From: Physcomitrium patens | Taxonomy: Eukaryota; Streptophyta; Bryopsida; Funariales; Funariaceae | Direction of reading: 5' to 3' | Assembly: GCF_000002425.4 (NCBI RefSeq) | Contig: NC_037275.1 | Location: 9,348,533-9,412,532, forward strand | DNA length: 64,000 nt | Shown here: positions 1 through 10,747 of the stretch, one piece after another | Layout of the letters: each line of letters begins with the position of its first letter | Position numbering within the stretch: the stretch's first letter is position 1 | Notes under the pieces: generated by a model | Database searches by the model: none | What the model saw: the letters and a program-made list of their open reading frames with translations, nothing else | What the model was told of the DNA's origin: nothing | Made by a program: the position numbers and the translations under genes

Positions 1-559
1 AAGAACTATAGCTTACTAAAGCTTATTAATTAATATTAGGACTTGCAAAGAAAATTCAAAATTACCTAATTATGAAAGTAATAAGGCAATTTGAATTTAT
101 GTATGGTTGTGATTATTAAGAGTATTTTTGAGCACTTTTTATTAGATTTAAGTACTTTTGAATTAAAATTCAAATTACATTCTTCTCATAATGGTGAAAC
201 ATATTAAGATTCTTAGATACATGTAAAATACAATCTCACCTCCTACAGCCAAATGCTAATGCATTTTCAAACAAGATGATATGTAATACAATAATGTCAA
301 CTAATATTCTTAATTAAGTTTCTTATCCTTTCTATGTTATTAATTAGATTACTGATCTTCATCATGTAGTGGTTGTTGTTGATAAGGATGTAGGTTTGCA
401 TCTTTTTGTTTGTTGTTGTAGCTAGAGCCATAACTTACTATTCAAATTTTTATTACTTTTCATTATGGTGTCATAATTTCTTCCTTTAGTCATTAGCTTT
501 CTTTTGCATAGTAATATTTGGGCCAACAAGTACTTGAGTGGCTACAAAAATCATATGTC

Positions 560-856
560 AATATCAGGGACATAAATTTCATAGAAAGAGATTCCTCAAT
601 ACACTCTTGTTTCACTAAGAAAACTAGAAAGCCATTCAAAAAGTAATGTAATATTGTCTAGAATGGCTATTGCCAAAAACAAGAAGACTAGAAAGTCTTG
701 AAACAAGATTAAGGAGTAGAATGACGTTGACAAGAGTAAAGAAGGCTTTACTCTTGTTTCATATATATTCTAAACTAAGAGCTATTAGGTAATGTCCTAT
801 AGGACCTCCAAAACATGTTGACTTTGCTAGCCACATTTCTTAACTTGTAAAGTAAG
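560..856 (-). repeat. F1-related LTR fragment outside left F1 copy
   Basis: This is the mirror of 26003-26299. It is an LTR 3' part of a sister subfamily of F1, running up to a TTGACA-type end near 560, against which the F1 LTR now abuts. It has the same sequence as its right-arm partner, which shows that the duplication included sequence outside the F1 element. Confidence 0.7.
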
Positions 857-1405
857 TGTCAACGACAAGAACATGATAAAGACAAATAAACAAGTGAGAC
901 TTCTCTCAAAGAAAGATGAAAATATAGAAATAACTTGATATGTATATTAAAAAAGAAACTGGAATGGCTATTGTCAAAATCCAAGAAAACTAGAGACCCT
1001 TGAAACTAGACTGGAAGCAAGAAACGAATTGACAAGAGTGAAGAAGGCTTCACTCTTGTCTCTATATATACTATCTTATTAAGGACTATGTGGCAACGTT
1101 CTATAGGACCTCCAATATGTGTTGACTTTGTAGGACACATGCCTTGACTTACAAGGCAAGTTTTTCTATGTGTAGGCCACATAGTTAGCTTGGTCTTCAA
1201 GATAACAACATGTGTGGCACATGGCCAACTTATTGACCACGTTTATAATCCCAAAAAGTCAATTAAAGATACCTATAAAGTCAAAGCAGCATCTATGAAG
1301 CTTCTAAAAAGCTTCCATACCAAATACTATAGAATTAACTTACTTTTACTTACTTTTGTCTATTTATATATGTAATTACTAGCTTACATGCATATGTTTG
1401 TGCCA
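857..1405 (-). repeat. F1 3' LTR, left copy
   Basis: 549 bp, mirror image of 25454-26002 and by eye the same sequence. It has TG...CA-type ends, and a TATA-like tract (tatatata) at about 1063-1070. A three-unit heat-shock-element-like motif lies further upstream in the sense direction. Confidence 0.9.
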
Positions 1406-1439
1406 TTACCCTCCCTCCCTTCTAGAAATGAGTTCCACA

Positions 1440-1870
1440 AGGAGCGGTAATCATATATTGAGGAAATCTATGATGCGACGAATTGTATTTGCCACATACT
1501 CTGATCTTTGTTCTCTTCAAAGATGATTGATAGGGCCTCTCAACCATTGGTAGTGTCCCATACCAAGGTAGGAAGACCACCTAATTATTTGATCATTGTT
1601 GAGGCCTTCATAACTTCCTTCAAATAAAACATTTGGAACACCATCAGGAGTTGTTTCTACCTCTAGTAAAATCACCAAACATCGGAAGTCCCTTTGAAGG
1701 TCGTGATACCAAATGCATTGTATATCGCCATCTATTCGAGGAAGAACATGTTGTTCTTGAAGATCTTCATCTCGATTGCATCATCTTAAAGGTTGTGACA
1801 ATTGTAATGTTTCATCCAGTAGGTCAGCAAATAAAGGCTCTTGAGCCAATCTACTGGTTGTTGGTTCTCC
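1440..1870 (-). pseudogene. F1 third reading frame, left copy
   Basis: Lies between the chromodomain and the 3' LTR on the minus strand. It is the mirror of 24990-25410, where the encoded motif GHYQWLRGPINHL can be read. It resembles a frame in the same place in family F2 (5496-5850). Function unknown. Treated as a fossil. Confidence 0.6.
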
Positions 1871-1989
1871 ATCTCTTGAACGTCACAACTACAAAGAAGC
1901 TACAAACAAGGATTGAAAGTAGAATGTCATCTTGCTTAGATCTTGTTTCTTTTATAAAGAAGATTTTTATCTTGATTTTGATGGATGTC

Positions 1990-2254
1990 GTTGATGAAAA
2001 GCCTCCACCACCTTTGTTGCATTTGCAAGATTCTTTATTGGCTCTCATGTGTATTCACTAATATCATATCCTCGTCTATGAATAAGATATTCTAATTTAT
2101 TTCGACACCGCCTTGAATCTAAGACTTCTTTCACTTCAAAATCTTTGTTATTGTCTACTTCTATAGGAGGAAGTGGAGCTTGTCTTCTTCTTGGTATGTC
2201 CATTGCCTTGTATGGTTCAAGAAGAGACACGTGGAATACAAGATGGATTTTCAT
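1990..2254 (-). pseudogene. F1 chromodomain, left copy
   Basis: The peptide begins [13 protein letters not shown] and continues into VKEVLDSRRC...LEYLIHRRGYD, the usual order of integrase tail and chromodomain in plant chromoviruses. In living relatives the chromodomain steers integration towards particular chromatin. Identical in peptide to the right-arm copy. Confidence 0.88.
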
Positions 2255-2464
2255 TGACTCTGGTAGGTGTAAACGATATACAATTAGATTGATTTGTATA
2301 GAAATAGAAAATGGTCGAAGCCTTCAATAGTCCAACTTGTCACAAGGACCAGTGGTCTTGATATTACGACAAAGTAACCATACCTTATCACCCGTGTGGA
2401 ATGGTGGTTGTTCCTTTCGATAGACATCCGCATTGACCTTTTGTTGTTCTCGAGCTTCTTTTAA

Positions 2465-3260
2465 CTACACCTTTATCGTTGCATGTAGTTCTGACAAATG
2501 AATTACCAAATCTTTTGCAGCAGGATTATCAACTTTTAAAAAGTTAAAAGTATCAAGTCGTGGATAATAACCATAATTGGCAAAGAAAGATATTTGTTTT
2601 GTAGAAGAATGTATCGTGTTATTGTAAGCAAACTCTGCCAATGGTAAAAGAGTTGTCCAATCATCTTGTTGATAGTTAATGATACATCTTAAATACTGCT
2701 CCAAAACTTGATTAACACGCTCCGTTTGTCCATCAGTTTGAGGATGGAATACCGAAGATAGTTTTATATCTACTTTTAGAATCCTGAAAAGAGTTTGCCA
2801 AAATCTTGATACAAATTGAGTTCTCCTATTTAATATAATATCCTTGAGTAATCCATGATAGCGATAGATATTGTCAAGAAAGAGCTTAGCTATTTCTTCA
2901 CCTGTGATAGATTTTGTACATGGTACAAAATGTGCCATCTTGATAAAATGATTTATTATCACGAATATAGAGTCATAAAAACCTGAGATTGGAAGATCCA
3001 TAATGAAATCCATAGAAATAGAAGACCATGGTTGTTCTAGAATGGGTAATGGCTGAAGAAGTTCATAAGGTCGATGATGAGGATTTTTTGATCTCGAGCA
3101 AACATCACAAGTTTGTACAAAATCTTTGATTGCTTTCCACATTTGTGGCCACCAAAAATCCCTAGATATTAGTTCCAAAGTTTTATTGTACCCAAAATGT
3201 CCTATTGCTGGAAAGTCATGACGAGCTTGAAGAACATGTAATCGAGCTTCACCTTTCTAA
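2465..3260 (-). pseudogene. F1 integrase region, left copy
   Basis: A zinc-binding HHCC-type module (ISRDFWWPQMWK, then CDVCSRSKNP) is followed by the catalytic core (SMDFIMDLP, then FHPQTDGQTERVNQVLEQYL). Typical Ty3/gypsy integrase. Nearly identical to 23600-24394 on the other arm. Confidence 0.92.
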
Positions 3261-3491
3261 AACATATAGGCATCCCTCAAAATATAATAGATTCTTCTTC
3301 AATTTAAACTTGAAATTATCATGAGACTTTGAAGGATTTTTCTTAATATCACAAATAAGAGGATCAGAAGACATACTTAACTAAACTTGTTTAATGAAAG
3401 TTGAATCAACAGTTAGTGTTGTTTTCATTGTTCGAAGATGAAGATGCTCTGGTTTTAAAAGAATTGTTCATTGTTAATCAAAAGTAGCATC

Positions 3492-3899
3492 TCATTCCTT
3501 TGCTACAAGGTAAGATTGTCTAGAAAATGCATCTGACAAACCTTGTTGTTTTCTTGGTCGATAAGTGATCTTCAATTCAAATCTTGACAAAGACATACTC
3601 CAACGAATTTGGCGATGATTCAAAACATGTGTTGACATAAAATATTCAAGGTTCTTATCATCCATATATACTGTAACTAGGCTACTAGCACCTTCTAGAT
3701 AATAGTGCCATTCTTGAAACAAATCCATAATTGTAAGAAGTTCTTTGTCGTGGATCTTGTAGTTGATCTCGGCTGTTGAAAATTTTTTGGAATGAAAAGC
3801 TACTGAGTGAAGTTTATTATCTATTCCCTTTTGTAACAATATGGCACCCAAAGCAAAGTCTGATGCGTCTATTTCCATAAAAATGGCTTAGAAAAATCG
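3492..3899 (-). pseudogene. F1 RNase H region, left copy
   Basis: Shows IDASDFALGAILLQ, then HDKELLTIMD and YMDDKNLEYFM, the landmarks of gypsy RNase H. The peptide is identical to 22981-23367 on the right arm, which is one of the signs that the outer arm halves are recently homogenised. Confidence 0.92.
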
Positions 3900-3964
3900 A
3901 CGCAATACAAGATTGGTGTAGAAACAAAGATTGTCTTCAAAGCTTCAAATGCTACTTCTGCTTT

Positions 3965-4760
3965 TTAATTCCATTGAAGTTTGTCTTTGCAAGTCAAACA
4001 TGTAAGTGGAGTTGCAACTTGAGAAGAGTCTTTGATGAAGATTCGATAGTAGTTGGCAAATGCCAAAAAGCATTGGACATCTCTTACCGTTTTTGGCATC
4101 TTCCAATTCATAATAGTTTGAACTTTCTTAGGATCGATTATAAGTTCATCATTTGAAATGATGTATCCTAAGAAGTCGACTTGAGTAGTATGAAATATAC
4201 TTTTTTCTATCTTGGCATAGAGTCTTACATCTCTTAGTTTTTGTAATACTTGGTGAACATGAAGTTCATATTCTTTTGAGTTCTTAGAATAGATTAAGAT
4301 GTCGTCTAGGTAATAGACAACAAAATCATCTAAAAACTCCCAAAAGACATCATTCATTAGATGTCGAAATGCTATTGGTGCATTTGTAAGTCCAAAAGGC
4401 ATGATGTTGTATTCAAAATGTCCATACCTTGTTCGAAACGTAGTCTTCCATTCATTTCCTTCTTTGATGCGTACCAAATTATATGCTCCCCGTAGATCTA
4501 TTTTTGTATAGATCTTAGCTTGATTCAACTGATTAAGAAGTTCAAATATCAAAGGTAGAGGGTACCTGTTTTTTATAGTGATTTTGTTGAGTCCTCAATA
4601 ATCAACACACATCCGCAATGATCCATCTTTTTTCTTTATAAATAAAATTGGAGCTCTTATTGGAGTTTTGGAATGGCGTATGAAGTTCTTGGCCAAATTT
4701 TCTTCAATATACTCTTTGAGTTCAGCCAACTCATTTTGTGATAAATTGTAGATTGGTCCA
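3965..4760 (-). pseudogene. F1 reverse transcriptase region, left copy
   Basis: Carries [22 protein letters not shown] and the YLDDILIYSKN catalytic box, in the normal order. It runs upstream to the nested F2 element at 4955. It differs from the right-arm copy (22100-22894) at only a few positions. Confidence 0.92.
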
Positions 4761-4949
4761 AATGGTGGTTATGCTCTTTCTTGAAAGTCAATTGAGTAGT
4801 CATAGGAACGATGTTCTGGAAAAGTATCTGCATTTTTTTTCTCAAATATATCTTAAAAATCTTGATATTGGCTTGGAATGCTACTTGAAGTCTTTTCACT
4901 AATAGAAACAGGTGTGGCATAAATGACACAAGGTGATCCTTCTTTTGTA

Positions 4950-4954
4950 GCATG
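4950..4954. repeat. Target site duplication of F2, low side
   Basis: GCATG here and ACATG at 11467-11471. The empty site on the other arm contains one copy (within TTGCATGCTG in the sense direction), which confirms that insertion duplicated 5 bp. Confidence 0.85.
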
Positions 4955-5113
4955 TGTCACGGACACAAAATATAGACTTGAAATCTAACAAGAAGTTCAA
5001 GAAGAAGTAGCAGAACTAGATTAAACAGATGAGTACAAGAACAACACCAGAAAGGTGAGCTAGAACTCCAAGAGATGTGTTGTCGAGACTGAAGAACTCT
5101 TCAGCCTCGATCC

Positions 5114-5122
5114 CTATATATA
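5114..5122 (-). promoter_or_regulatory. TATA box of F2 3' LTR
   Basis: TATATATAG in sense orientation, between the heat-shock-element array and the probable start of R. The same arrangement is found at 10908-10916 in the other LTR. Confidence 0.7.
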
Positions 5123-5127
5123 CTCCT

Positions 5128-5430
5128 ACTTAGAAAGCTTCTCGAGCTACTTCTATTAACTAGGAAGCTTCTAGAAGGTTCCAGAGGCTTCCTTTCTAGA
5201 AGGTTCTAGAACCTTCTCGAGCTACTTCTATTAACTAGAAAGCTTCTAGAAAGTTCTAGAGATTCTTTTCTAGAAGCTTCTAGAAACTTCTCTTCTAGAA
5301 AGTTCCAGAGACTTCCCTTCTAGAAGCTTCTAGAAACTTCTCTCTAAAAGGTTCCAGAGGCTTCTCTTCTAGACGGTTCCAGAGGCTTGTTTTTTAGAAG
5401 GTTCTAGAAACTTGTCTCTAGAAAGTTCTA
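5128..5430 (-). promoter_or_regulatory. Heat-shock-element array in F2 3' LTR
   Basis: The stretch is built of nGAAn and nTTCn pentamers in strict 5-bp register, for example AGAAGCTTCTAGAAGGTTCC, repeated in several runs of four to six units. This matches the binding consensus of heat shock factor trimers. The array lies immediately upstream of the TATA box in the sense direction, which is where a promoter element should be. HSF control is inferred from the motif, not shown. Confidence 0.75.
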
Positions 5431-5448
5431 AGGAATATGTCCCTAACA

Positions 5449-5462
5449 TCACCCCCTCCTTT
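5449..5462 (-). other. F2 polypurine tract
   Basis: In sense orientation AAAGGAGGGGGTGA directly precedes the 3' LTR. It is the expected primer site for plus-strand DNA synthesis. Confidence 0.85.
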
Positions 5463-5495
5463 AGCTTCGAGGTCTCTGAGAAGCAATGTTGTTGA

Positions 5496-5850
5496 TCAAT
5501 ACCAACGCAAGAAAATAAAGATCTGTCGCATAACTTCTGCTATGAACTCCAACTGTTGTTCATGATACAAGTGGTTCATCGACCCTTGAAGCCAACGGTA
5601 GTGGCCCACGCCTTCAACTTCTGACCAAGCATGAACTTCCGTGTCCTCATTGTGAAATTGTCTTGCAAACATGCCTTCTGGTTGACCATCGTAAGCAGGC
5701 TCGATCTCAAATACGATCACCAGTGATCGGTTACTCGGTATCCTCCGTCGTCGTCATGGTACATATAGTTCTTCATCTCGGGGTCGCCTTTGTGAGCTAC
5801 TCGGTTGCGATACTCTGATTGGCATAGTATCTATCTCTTGGCTATCCATA
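5496..5850 (-). pseudogene. F2 third reading frame, unknown function
   Basis: Located between chromodomain and polypurine tract. A frame beginning near MDSQEIDT (about 5850) runs towards a C-terminal part with VGHYRWLQGSMNHL, HEQQLEFIAEVMRQI and a final FLRWY. It is clearly related in peptide to a frame in the same place in F1 (24990-25410) although the DNA has diverged. I do not recognise the protein. It has no obvious membrane segment and is too small for an envelope gene. It may be a separate ORF or the end of a spliced or read-through product. Confidence 0.65.
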
Positions 5851-6010
5851 TCAAAAGACCAAACTACGATCTATCTTGGAGAAAATAACTACATCAACTA
5901 TGAATTTTGCTGGTGCTCTCCCCTTTTCTTATATTGTTGGGAGAACAAGCTTCAGAAAGAAGCTATTATCGAATTGATTTAGGTTTATCGGGATGTCGTT
6001 GATGAAACTC

Positions 6011-6343
6011 CTATACCTTTTGTGGCGCATTCGCAAGATTTTCAGCTGGCTCCCACGTTCGCTCATTAATGTCATAGCCGCACCAATGAACAAGATATTC
6101 TAACTTTCCCCACCTTCGCCGTGAATCCAATACCTTTTCAACCTCGTATTCTTCGTGGTTCTCGATTTCAATACTAGGTGGTGGACATTGCACTCTTCGA
6201 GGAAAAGATGACTCTCGATAAGGTTCCAACAGAGAAACATGAAAGACTGGATGTACCTTCATAGAAGCCGGTAACTCCAGCCGGTATGCCACTGGATTAA
6301 TTTGCTTCTGGATGATAAATGGTCCCAATCTTTGATAGTCCAA
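6011..6343 (-). pseudogene. F2 integrase tail and chromodomain
   Basis: [20 protein letters not shown] is the GPY/F-like tail. It is followed by [14 protein letters not shown] and the chromodomain [11 protein letters not shown]...[19 protein letters not shown] with its aromatic cage positions recognisable. About 110 residues, continuous with the integrase upstream in family order. Confidence 0.93.
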
Positions 6344-6499
6344 CTTATCACATGGTCGCTTGGTCTTGATATTTCGTTAAAGAAGCCAGGCTTTGTCTCC
6401 AACTTTGAAAGTAGGTGCTGGATTCCGAAATCTATCTACAGACGTCTTATAGGATTCTTGAGCGGATTATAATTGAAGCTTCAACATAGTTTGAAGCTC

Positions 6500-7500
6500 T
6501 CATAGTTGCTTCGTAAATCCTTCAGCTGCTGGATTGTTATTTGTTGACGGACTGAATAAATTAAGCTTCGGATGATACCCATAGTTGGAAAAGAATGGTG
6601 TTTGTTGAGTCGACATATGGAGGGTGTTGTTATATGCAAACTCGGCTAGCAGTAGATATGCAGTCCAATCGTCTTGCTGATAGTTGATGCTGCATCGTAA
6701 GTACTGCTCCAAGACTTGGTTCACCTGTTCCGTTTGGCCATCAGTTTGAGGATGAAAAGCTGAAGAAAGCTTGATATCCACCTTCAATATCCCAAAGAGA
6801 GATCTCCAAAACTTTGACACGAACTGGGTACCTCGATCTGATATGATATCATCTGGTAGTCCATGATATCGATACACATTATCGAGAAAGAGTCTTGCTG
6901 TGACTTCACTGGACGATGTCTTCTTACAAGGAACAAAGTGTGCCATCTTCGTAAGCCGATCTACCACGACAAAGATGCTGTCAAATGAGTTTGATGATGG
7001 CAAGTCCATGATGAAGTCCATAGAAATTGAAGACCATGGTCGACGTGGAATTGGCAATGGCTGTAGAAGTCCATAAGGGCGATGCCGAGGATTCTTAGAT
7101 CTTGAACAGATGTCACAAGAGAGGACAAAATCTTTCACATCCTTCCACATTTGGGGCCACCAAAAATCTCGGGAAATAAGCTCCAAGGTCTTATTGAATC
7201 CAAAATGTCCCGCAGCTGGAAAATCATGGCGAGATTGAAGAACTCGGAGTCGTGCTAGTCCTTTTGGAATGTACAATCGCTCTTCAAAGTATAAAAGATC
7301 TCCCTCCACCTTGAACTTGTCGTCATTGGTACGTTGCTTGACATCAATGGCTACTGAATCTTTAATGGTCATAGCACGTATCTGGTTTAGGAAGTCAGCA
7401 TCAAATGATACAATAGTAGCACAAAGTTGAAATCTCTCTGGCTTCAATAACGTTGTACATTGTTGATCAAACGCTGCTTCTCTAGCCTTTGGTGCAAGAT
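6500..7500 (-). pseudogene. F2 integrase
   Basis: Zinc module (HDFPAAGHFGFNKTLELI, CDICSRSKNPRH) and core with DFIMDLPSS, IISDRGTQFVSKFWR and FHPQTDGQTE, the D,D-35-E type integrase of Ty3/gypsy. In the reading frame it follows the end of RNase H (ITYRPGRQQGLSDALSRR). Confidence 0.95.
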
Positions 7501-7588
7501 ACGATCTCCTTGATAAAGCATCGGATAGTCCTTGCTGCCTTCCAGGTCGATAAGTGATAACAAAATCGAATCTAGATAGCGACATATT

Positions 7589-7930
7589 CTACCAAGCTTG
7601 ACGCCGATTTAAAACTCGAGCCGTCATGAAATACTCCAAATTCTTGTGATCCGTATATACGGTTACTGGATGTGCAGCTCCTTCAAGAAAGTGACGCCAT
7701 TCTTCGAAAGAATCCACTATAGCAAGAAGTTCCTTATCGTGGATCTTATAATTGATTTCAGCAGCAGAGAACTTCCGAGAATAGAATGCAATTGGATGGA
7801 GCTTCTTATCTTCACTCATTTGTGAAAGCACACCTTCCAAAGCAAAATCTGAAGCATCAGTTTCTAAATAGAAGGCCTTTGTAAAGTCTGGATGTACCAA
7901 AATTGGAGCTGTAGTAAATGCTGTCTTCAA
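7589..7930 (-). pseudogene. F2 RNase H
   Basis: [16 protein letters not shown], then [22 protein letters not shown] and [15 protein letters not shown]. The usual gypsy RNase H that degrades RNA in the hybrid during reverse transcription. Confidence 0.94.
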
Positions 7931-7933
7931 ATC

Positions 7934-8800
7934 TTAAAACGCCTTCTCCGCCAAAGGTCCCCATTCCAACTTATCCTTGCATGTTAATTGAGTGAGAAGA
8001 GCAGCAACTTGAGAATAATTCTTGATGAAGATTCGATAGAAGTTAGCAAAACCAAGAAAGCATTGTACATCTCTAACCGTCTTCGGAACCTCCCAAGACA
8101 TGATTGCTTCTACTTTCTTGGGGTCCATCTTCAAACCTTCTGTAGTCGCAATGAACTCCAAAAATTCCATCTCCGTCTGGTGAAATAAACACTTTTCTAA
8201 TTTGGCATATAGTCCTCGCTTGCGTAGTTTCTCCAAGACCAAACGAACATGCTCCTCATGCTCTTCCTCGTTTTTAGAGAATATTAGAATATCGTCCAAG
8301 TAGATGACAATAAAATCGTCAAGGTGTTCTCGAAAGACGTCATTCATCATATGTTGAAAAACCGCTGGAGCATTGGTAAGACCAAAAGGCATGACATTAT
8401 ATTCGAAATGACCATACCTTGTACGGAATGCTGTCTTCCACTCATCTCCTTCCTTGATTCATACGAGATTATAAACTCCCCTTAGATCAATTTTTGTAAA
8501 GATCTTCGCACATCCAAGTTGTTCTAAGAGACTAGAAATCAAGGGTAATGGGTAACAATTTTTCTTTGTTACCTTGTTGAGGCCTCGATAGTCCACACAC
8601 ATCCGTAATGATCCATCTTTCTTCTTCACAAATAAGATGGGTGCTCCAGCTGATGATTTTGAATGACGAATGAAGTTCTTGGCTAGATTCTCGTCGATGT
8701 ACTTTCGTAACTCTACCAACTCCGTTTGCGATAGATTGTAGATTGGGCCAAAAGGTGGTTGTGCTCCTTCTTGCAAGTCTATGGCACAATCATATGGTCG
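7934..8800 (-). pseudogene. F2 reverse transcriptase
   Basis: [34 protein letters not shown] and the catalytic [11 protein letters not shown] box, followed by the thumb region with [12 protein letters not shown]. Canonical chromovirus reverse transcriptase. Confidence 0.95.
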
Positions 8801-8899
8801 GTGTTCCGGTAGTATGTCGGCGTTCTTCTTTTGAAACACGTCTTCAAAATCTTTATATTGCTCTAGTATACTTGCTGTTGATATCTTCTCCTCGGTAAT

Positions 8900-9436
8900 T
8901 GGAGCCGCATAAATGACAAATGGAGTGCCTTCCTTAGATGATCTTATAAACGCTCTTGCTCCAATGAATAAGGATTTCTTTTTTCGAGGTTTTTTACTAG
9001 GTTCTTTCTTGGGTGGTTTTGTGGGAAAAGTCATCTTCCGCAACCTCCAATCTATCAATGGATTATGTTTTTCCAACCAAGAAAGACCAAGAATAATAGG
9101 ATTTGATGGGGTTCTAATAATATTAAAAATAATATGACTACTATGGTCTTTAAACGTTACTTCTATAGGTTTTGATTCATGGGTGATGCTACCAGACAAT
9201 AAAGGTCGCCCATCTATGACCTCAACATGAACAGGTTTTGATTTTTGTACTAAAGGGATCTTATGACGCTTTGTAAATTCTTCGTCTAAAAAACAAGCAG
9301 ATACTCCTGAGTCTAGTAGTGCTAAGGTTCTCAGTTTTTGAGGGTCGATAAACAAAGGGATTGTAAAACAAAGTGCAGGTTGGGCAAAAAGAAAGGAACC
9401 TGATTGTTGTTGGGATATTTCATTGTCCAGCCGCAC
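8900..9436 (-). pseudogene. F2 aspartic protease
   Basis: Contains [17 protein letters not shown], the DSG active-site motif, and a downstream [13 protein letters not shown] that is the conserved second protease block of plant chromoviruses. It reads into the reverse transcriptase. Confidence 0.92.
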
Positions 9437-9441
9437 GGTTC

Positions 9442-10467
9442 CTACTGTGGCTGGGCATCCTCGTTTTCCTGAACAAATACTCCCCTAGTCTTGACTATGC
9501 CTCGATTTTGCTTTTTGGGGCAGTTTCCGACTTTGTGGCCTTCTCCACCGCAATACAAGCATAAATTTTCCTCCATACGTCGCTTTTTTTCTTCTATAGT
9601 AAGAGATTTGATAAGTACCACATCAATTTGCATGTCTTCCACCTCTGAATGCGAATTCACACCGCTTGCCGACATAGTTGGAGCATGGTGAATTGTATGT
9701 TGTCTTGACCGTTGGTCTTGGCGACGTTGGAATAGGCGATTATCGCACTTCACAGCTTGGCTAATGGCTTCATTGAGCGTTCGTGGATCAGGAAGAGTTA
9801 ACAGCAAATCCTTCACATCATCTCTTAAACCCCAATAGAATTGACTCATCAACGCTTCTTCATCCCAATTCATGTCGCATACTAATTGCCTGAAATCCGA
9901 AGCATAGACTGATGTAGAACGCATCCCTTGTCGTAGCGACCAGATCTTTGTTGTAGCCCATCGAACCTTATCGTATTCACCAAATGCTTCCGCAAATGCT
10001 TCCAAAAAGGTTTCGAAGTTGTTTAATATGGATGATCGTTTCTCAAACAAAGGAGCAAACCATGATAGAGCTTGTCCCGTAAGTAAGGTTTCAACAAGCC
10101 CAACACGTGACTCCTCCGTTGAATATCGTTTGGACTGTAAAACTGTTATCAACCTGATTTGATTGACGAATCCTCGAAACTTGGAACGTGTTCCATCAAA
10201 CTTATCTGGAAGGCTAACTCGAGGCTCCTTATGTTGTAGAACTAGTGGTTCTTGTCGAACCTGAGATAAAGTTGTTTCTCCAAGTGCCAAAATTTGAGGC
10301 TAGTGTAGTTTAGATTGTGCTATCCTAGATACTCCATCATTATGAAGCCTTGCCACCACTCCTTCAATCTCTGCAGTTCTTTGTGATAACGTAGCGAGGG
10401 CATTCATAATAGCATCTAACTTAGACTCCGAACTTTCTGTCATACTAATGTCTTGACCTCCGGCCAT
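9442..10467 (-). pseudogene. F2 gag
   Basis: Starts near MAGGQDISMTESSESKLDAI at 10467. The capsid-like core includes FDGTRSKFRGFVNQI and SQFYWGLRDDVKDLLL. A CCHC zinc knuckle CLYCGGEGHKVGNCP lies near the end. About 340 residues in scale, usual for plant chromoviruses. The end of gag sits close to the start of the protease frame. Confidence 0.92.
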
Positions 10468-10747
10468 TCTAAAAGAAGGACAAAAATGACCCTATAAGAG
10501 GCAATATTGGTTTATAGGAGGGTAATCCACAACCTATAAAATGCCTTAAGAATTTCAAGAAGAGGGGTAATCCACTCTCTCCAAGAAGAATAAGACTCCA
10601 ATATTGTAACAAAAGAAGTATCAGTTTAGAGGAGGGTAATCCGCAACCTCTAAAAAATGCTAGTATACCTTCAAGTAGAGGGGTAATCCACACTCTACTA
10701 AGAAAGAACTAGCTCTGATATCTCAAGTTAGTGTAGTCTCGACAAAC
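10468..10747 (-). other. F2 leader with displaced primer-binding-like site
   Basis: Leader between 5' LTR and gag. A TATCAGAGC motif (10712-10720, minus strand), as in the initiator-Met tRNA site of plant elements, lies about 27 nt from the LTR end instead of touching it. The rest holds degenerate repeats of a GGATTACCC-containing unit (for example at 10517-10533, 10565-10577, 10635-10648 and 10681-10693). Confidence 0.55.

Larger units (their letters stand above)
4955..5448 (-). repeat. F2 3' LTR (494 bp)
   Basis: In the sense direction it starts TGTTAGGGACATATTCC and ends TTTGTGTCCGTGACA. Its U3 (5128-5430) is a dense array of alternating GAA and TTC units followed by a TATA box at 5114-5122. 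It is 225 bp shorter than the other LTR, which contains an internal tandem duplication. Confidence 0.95.

Noticed and set aside
1006-1375. Short frames of 60-65 codons inside F1 LTRs, repeated in all copies
   Set aside because: They recur only because the LTR is repeated. They cover U3 and R sequence on both strands and are not conserved as peptides between LTR copies.
5128-5430. Reading the F2 GAA/TTC array as only a simple minisatellite
   Set aside because: The strict 5-bp alternation, place directly upstream of TATA and presence in both LTRs fit a regulatory array better, though a repeat origin is not excluded.
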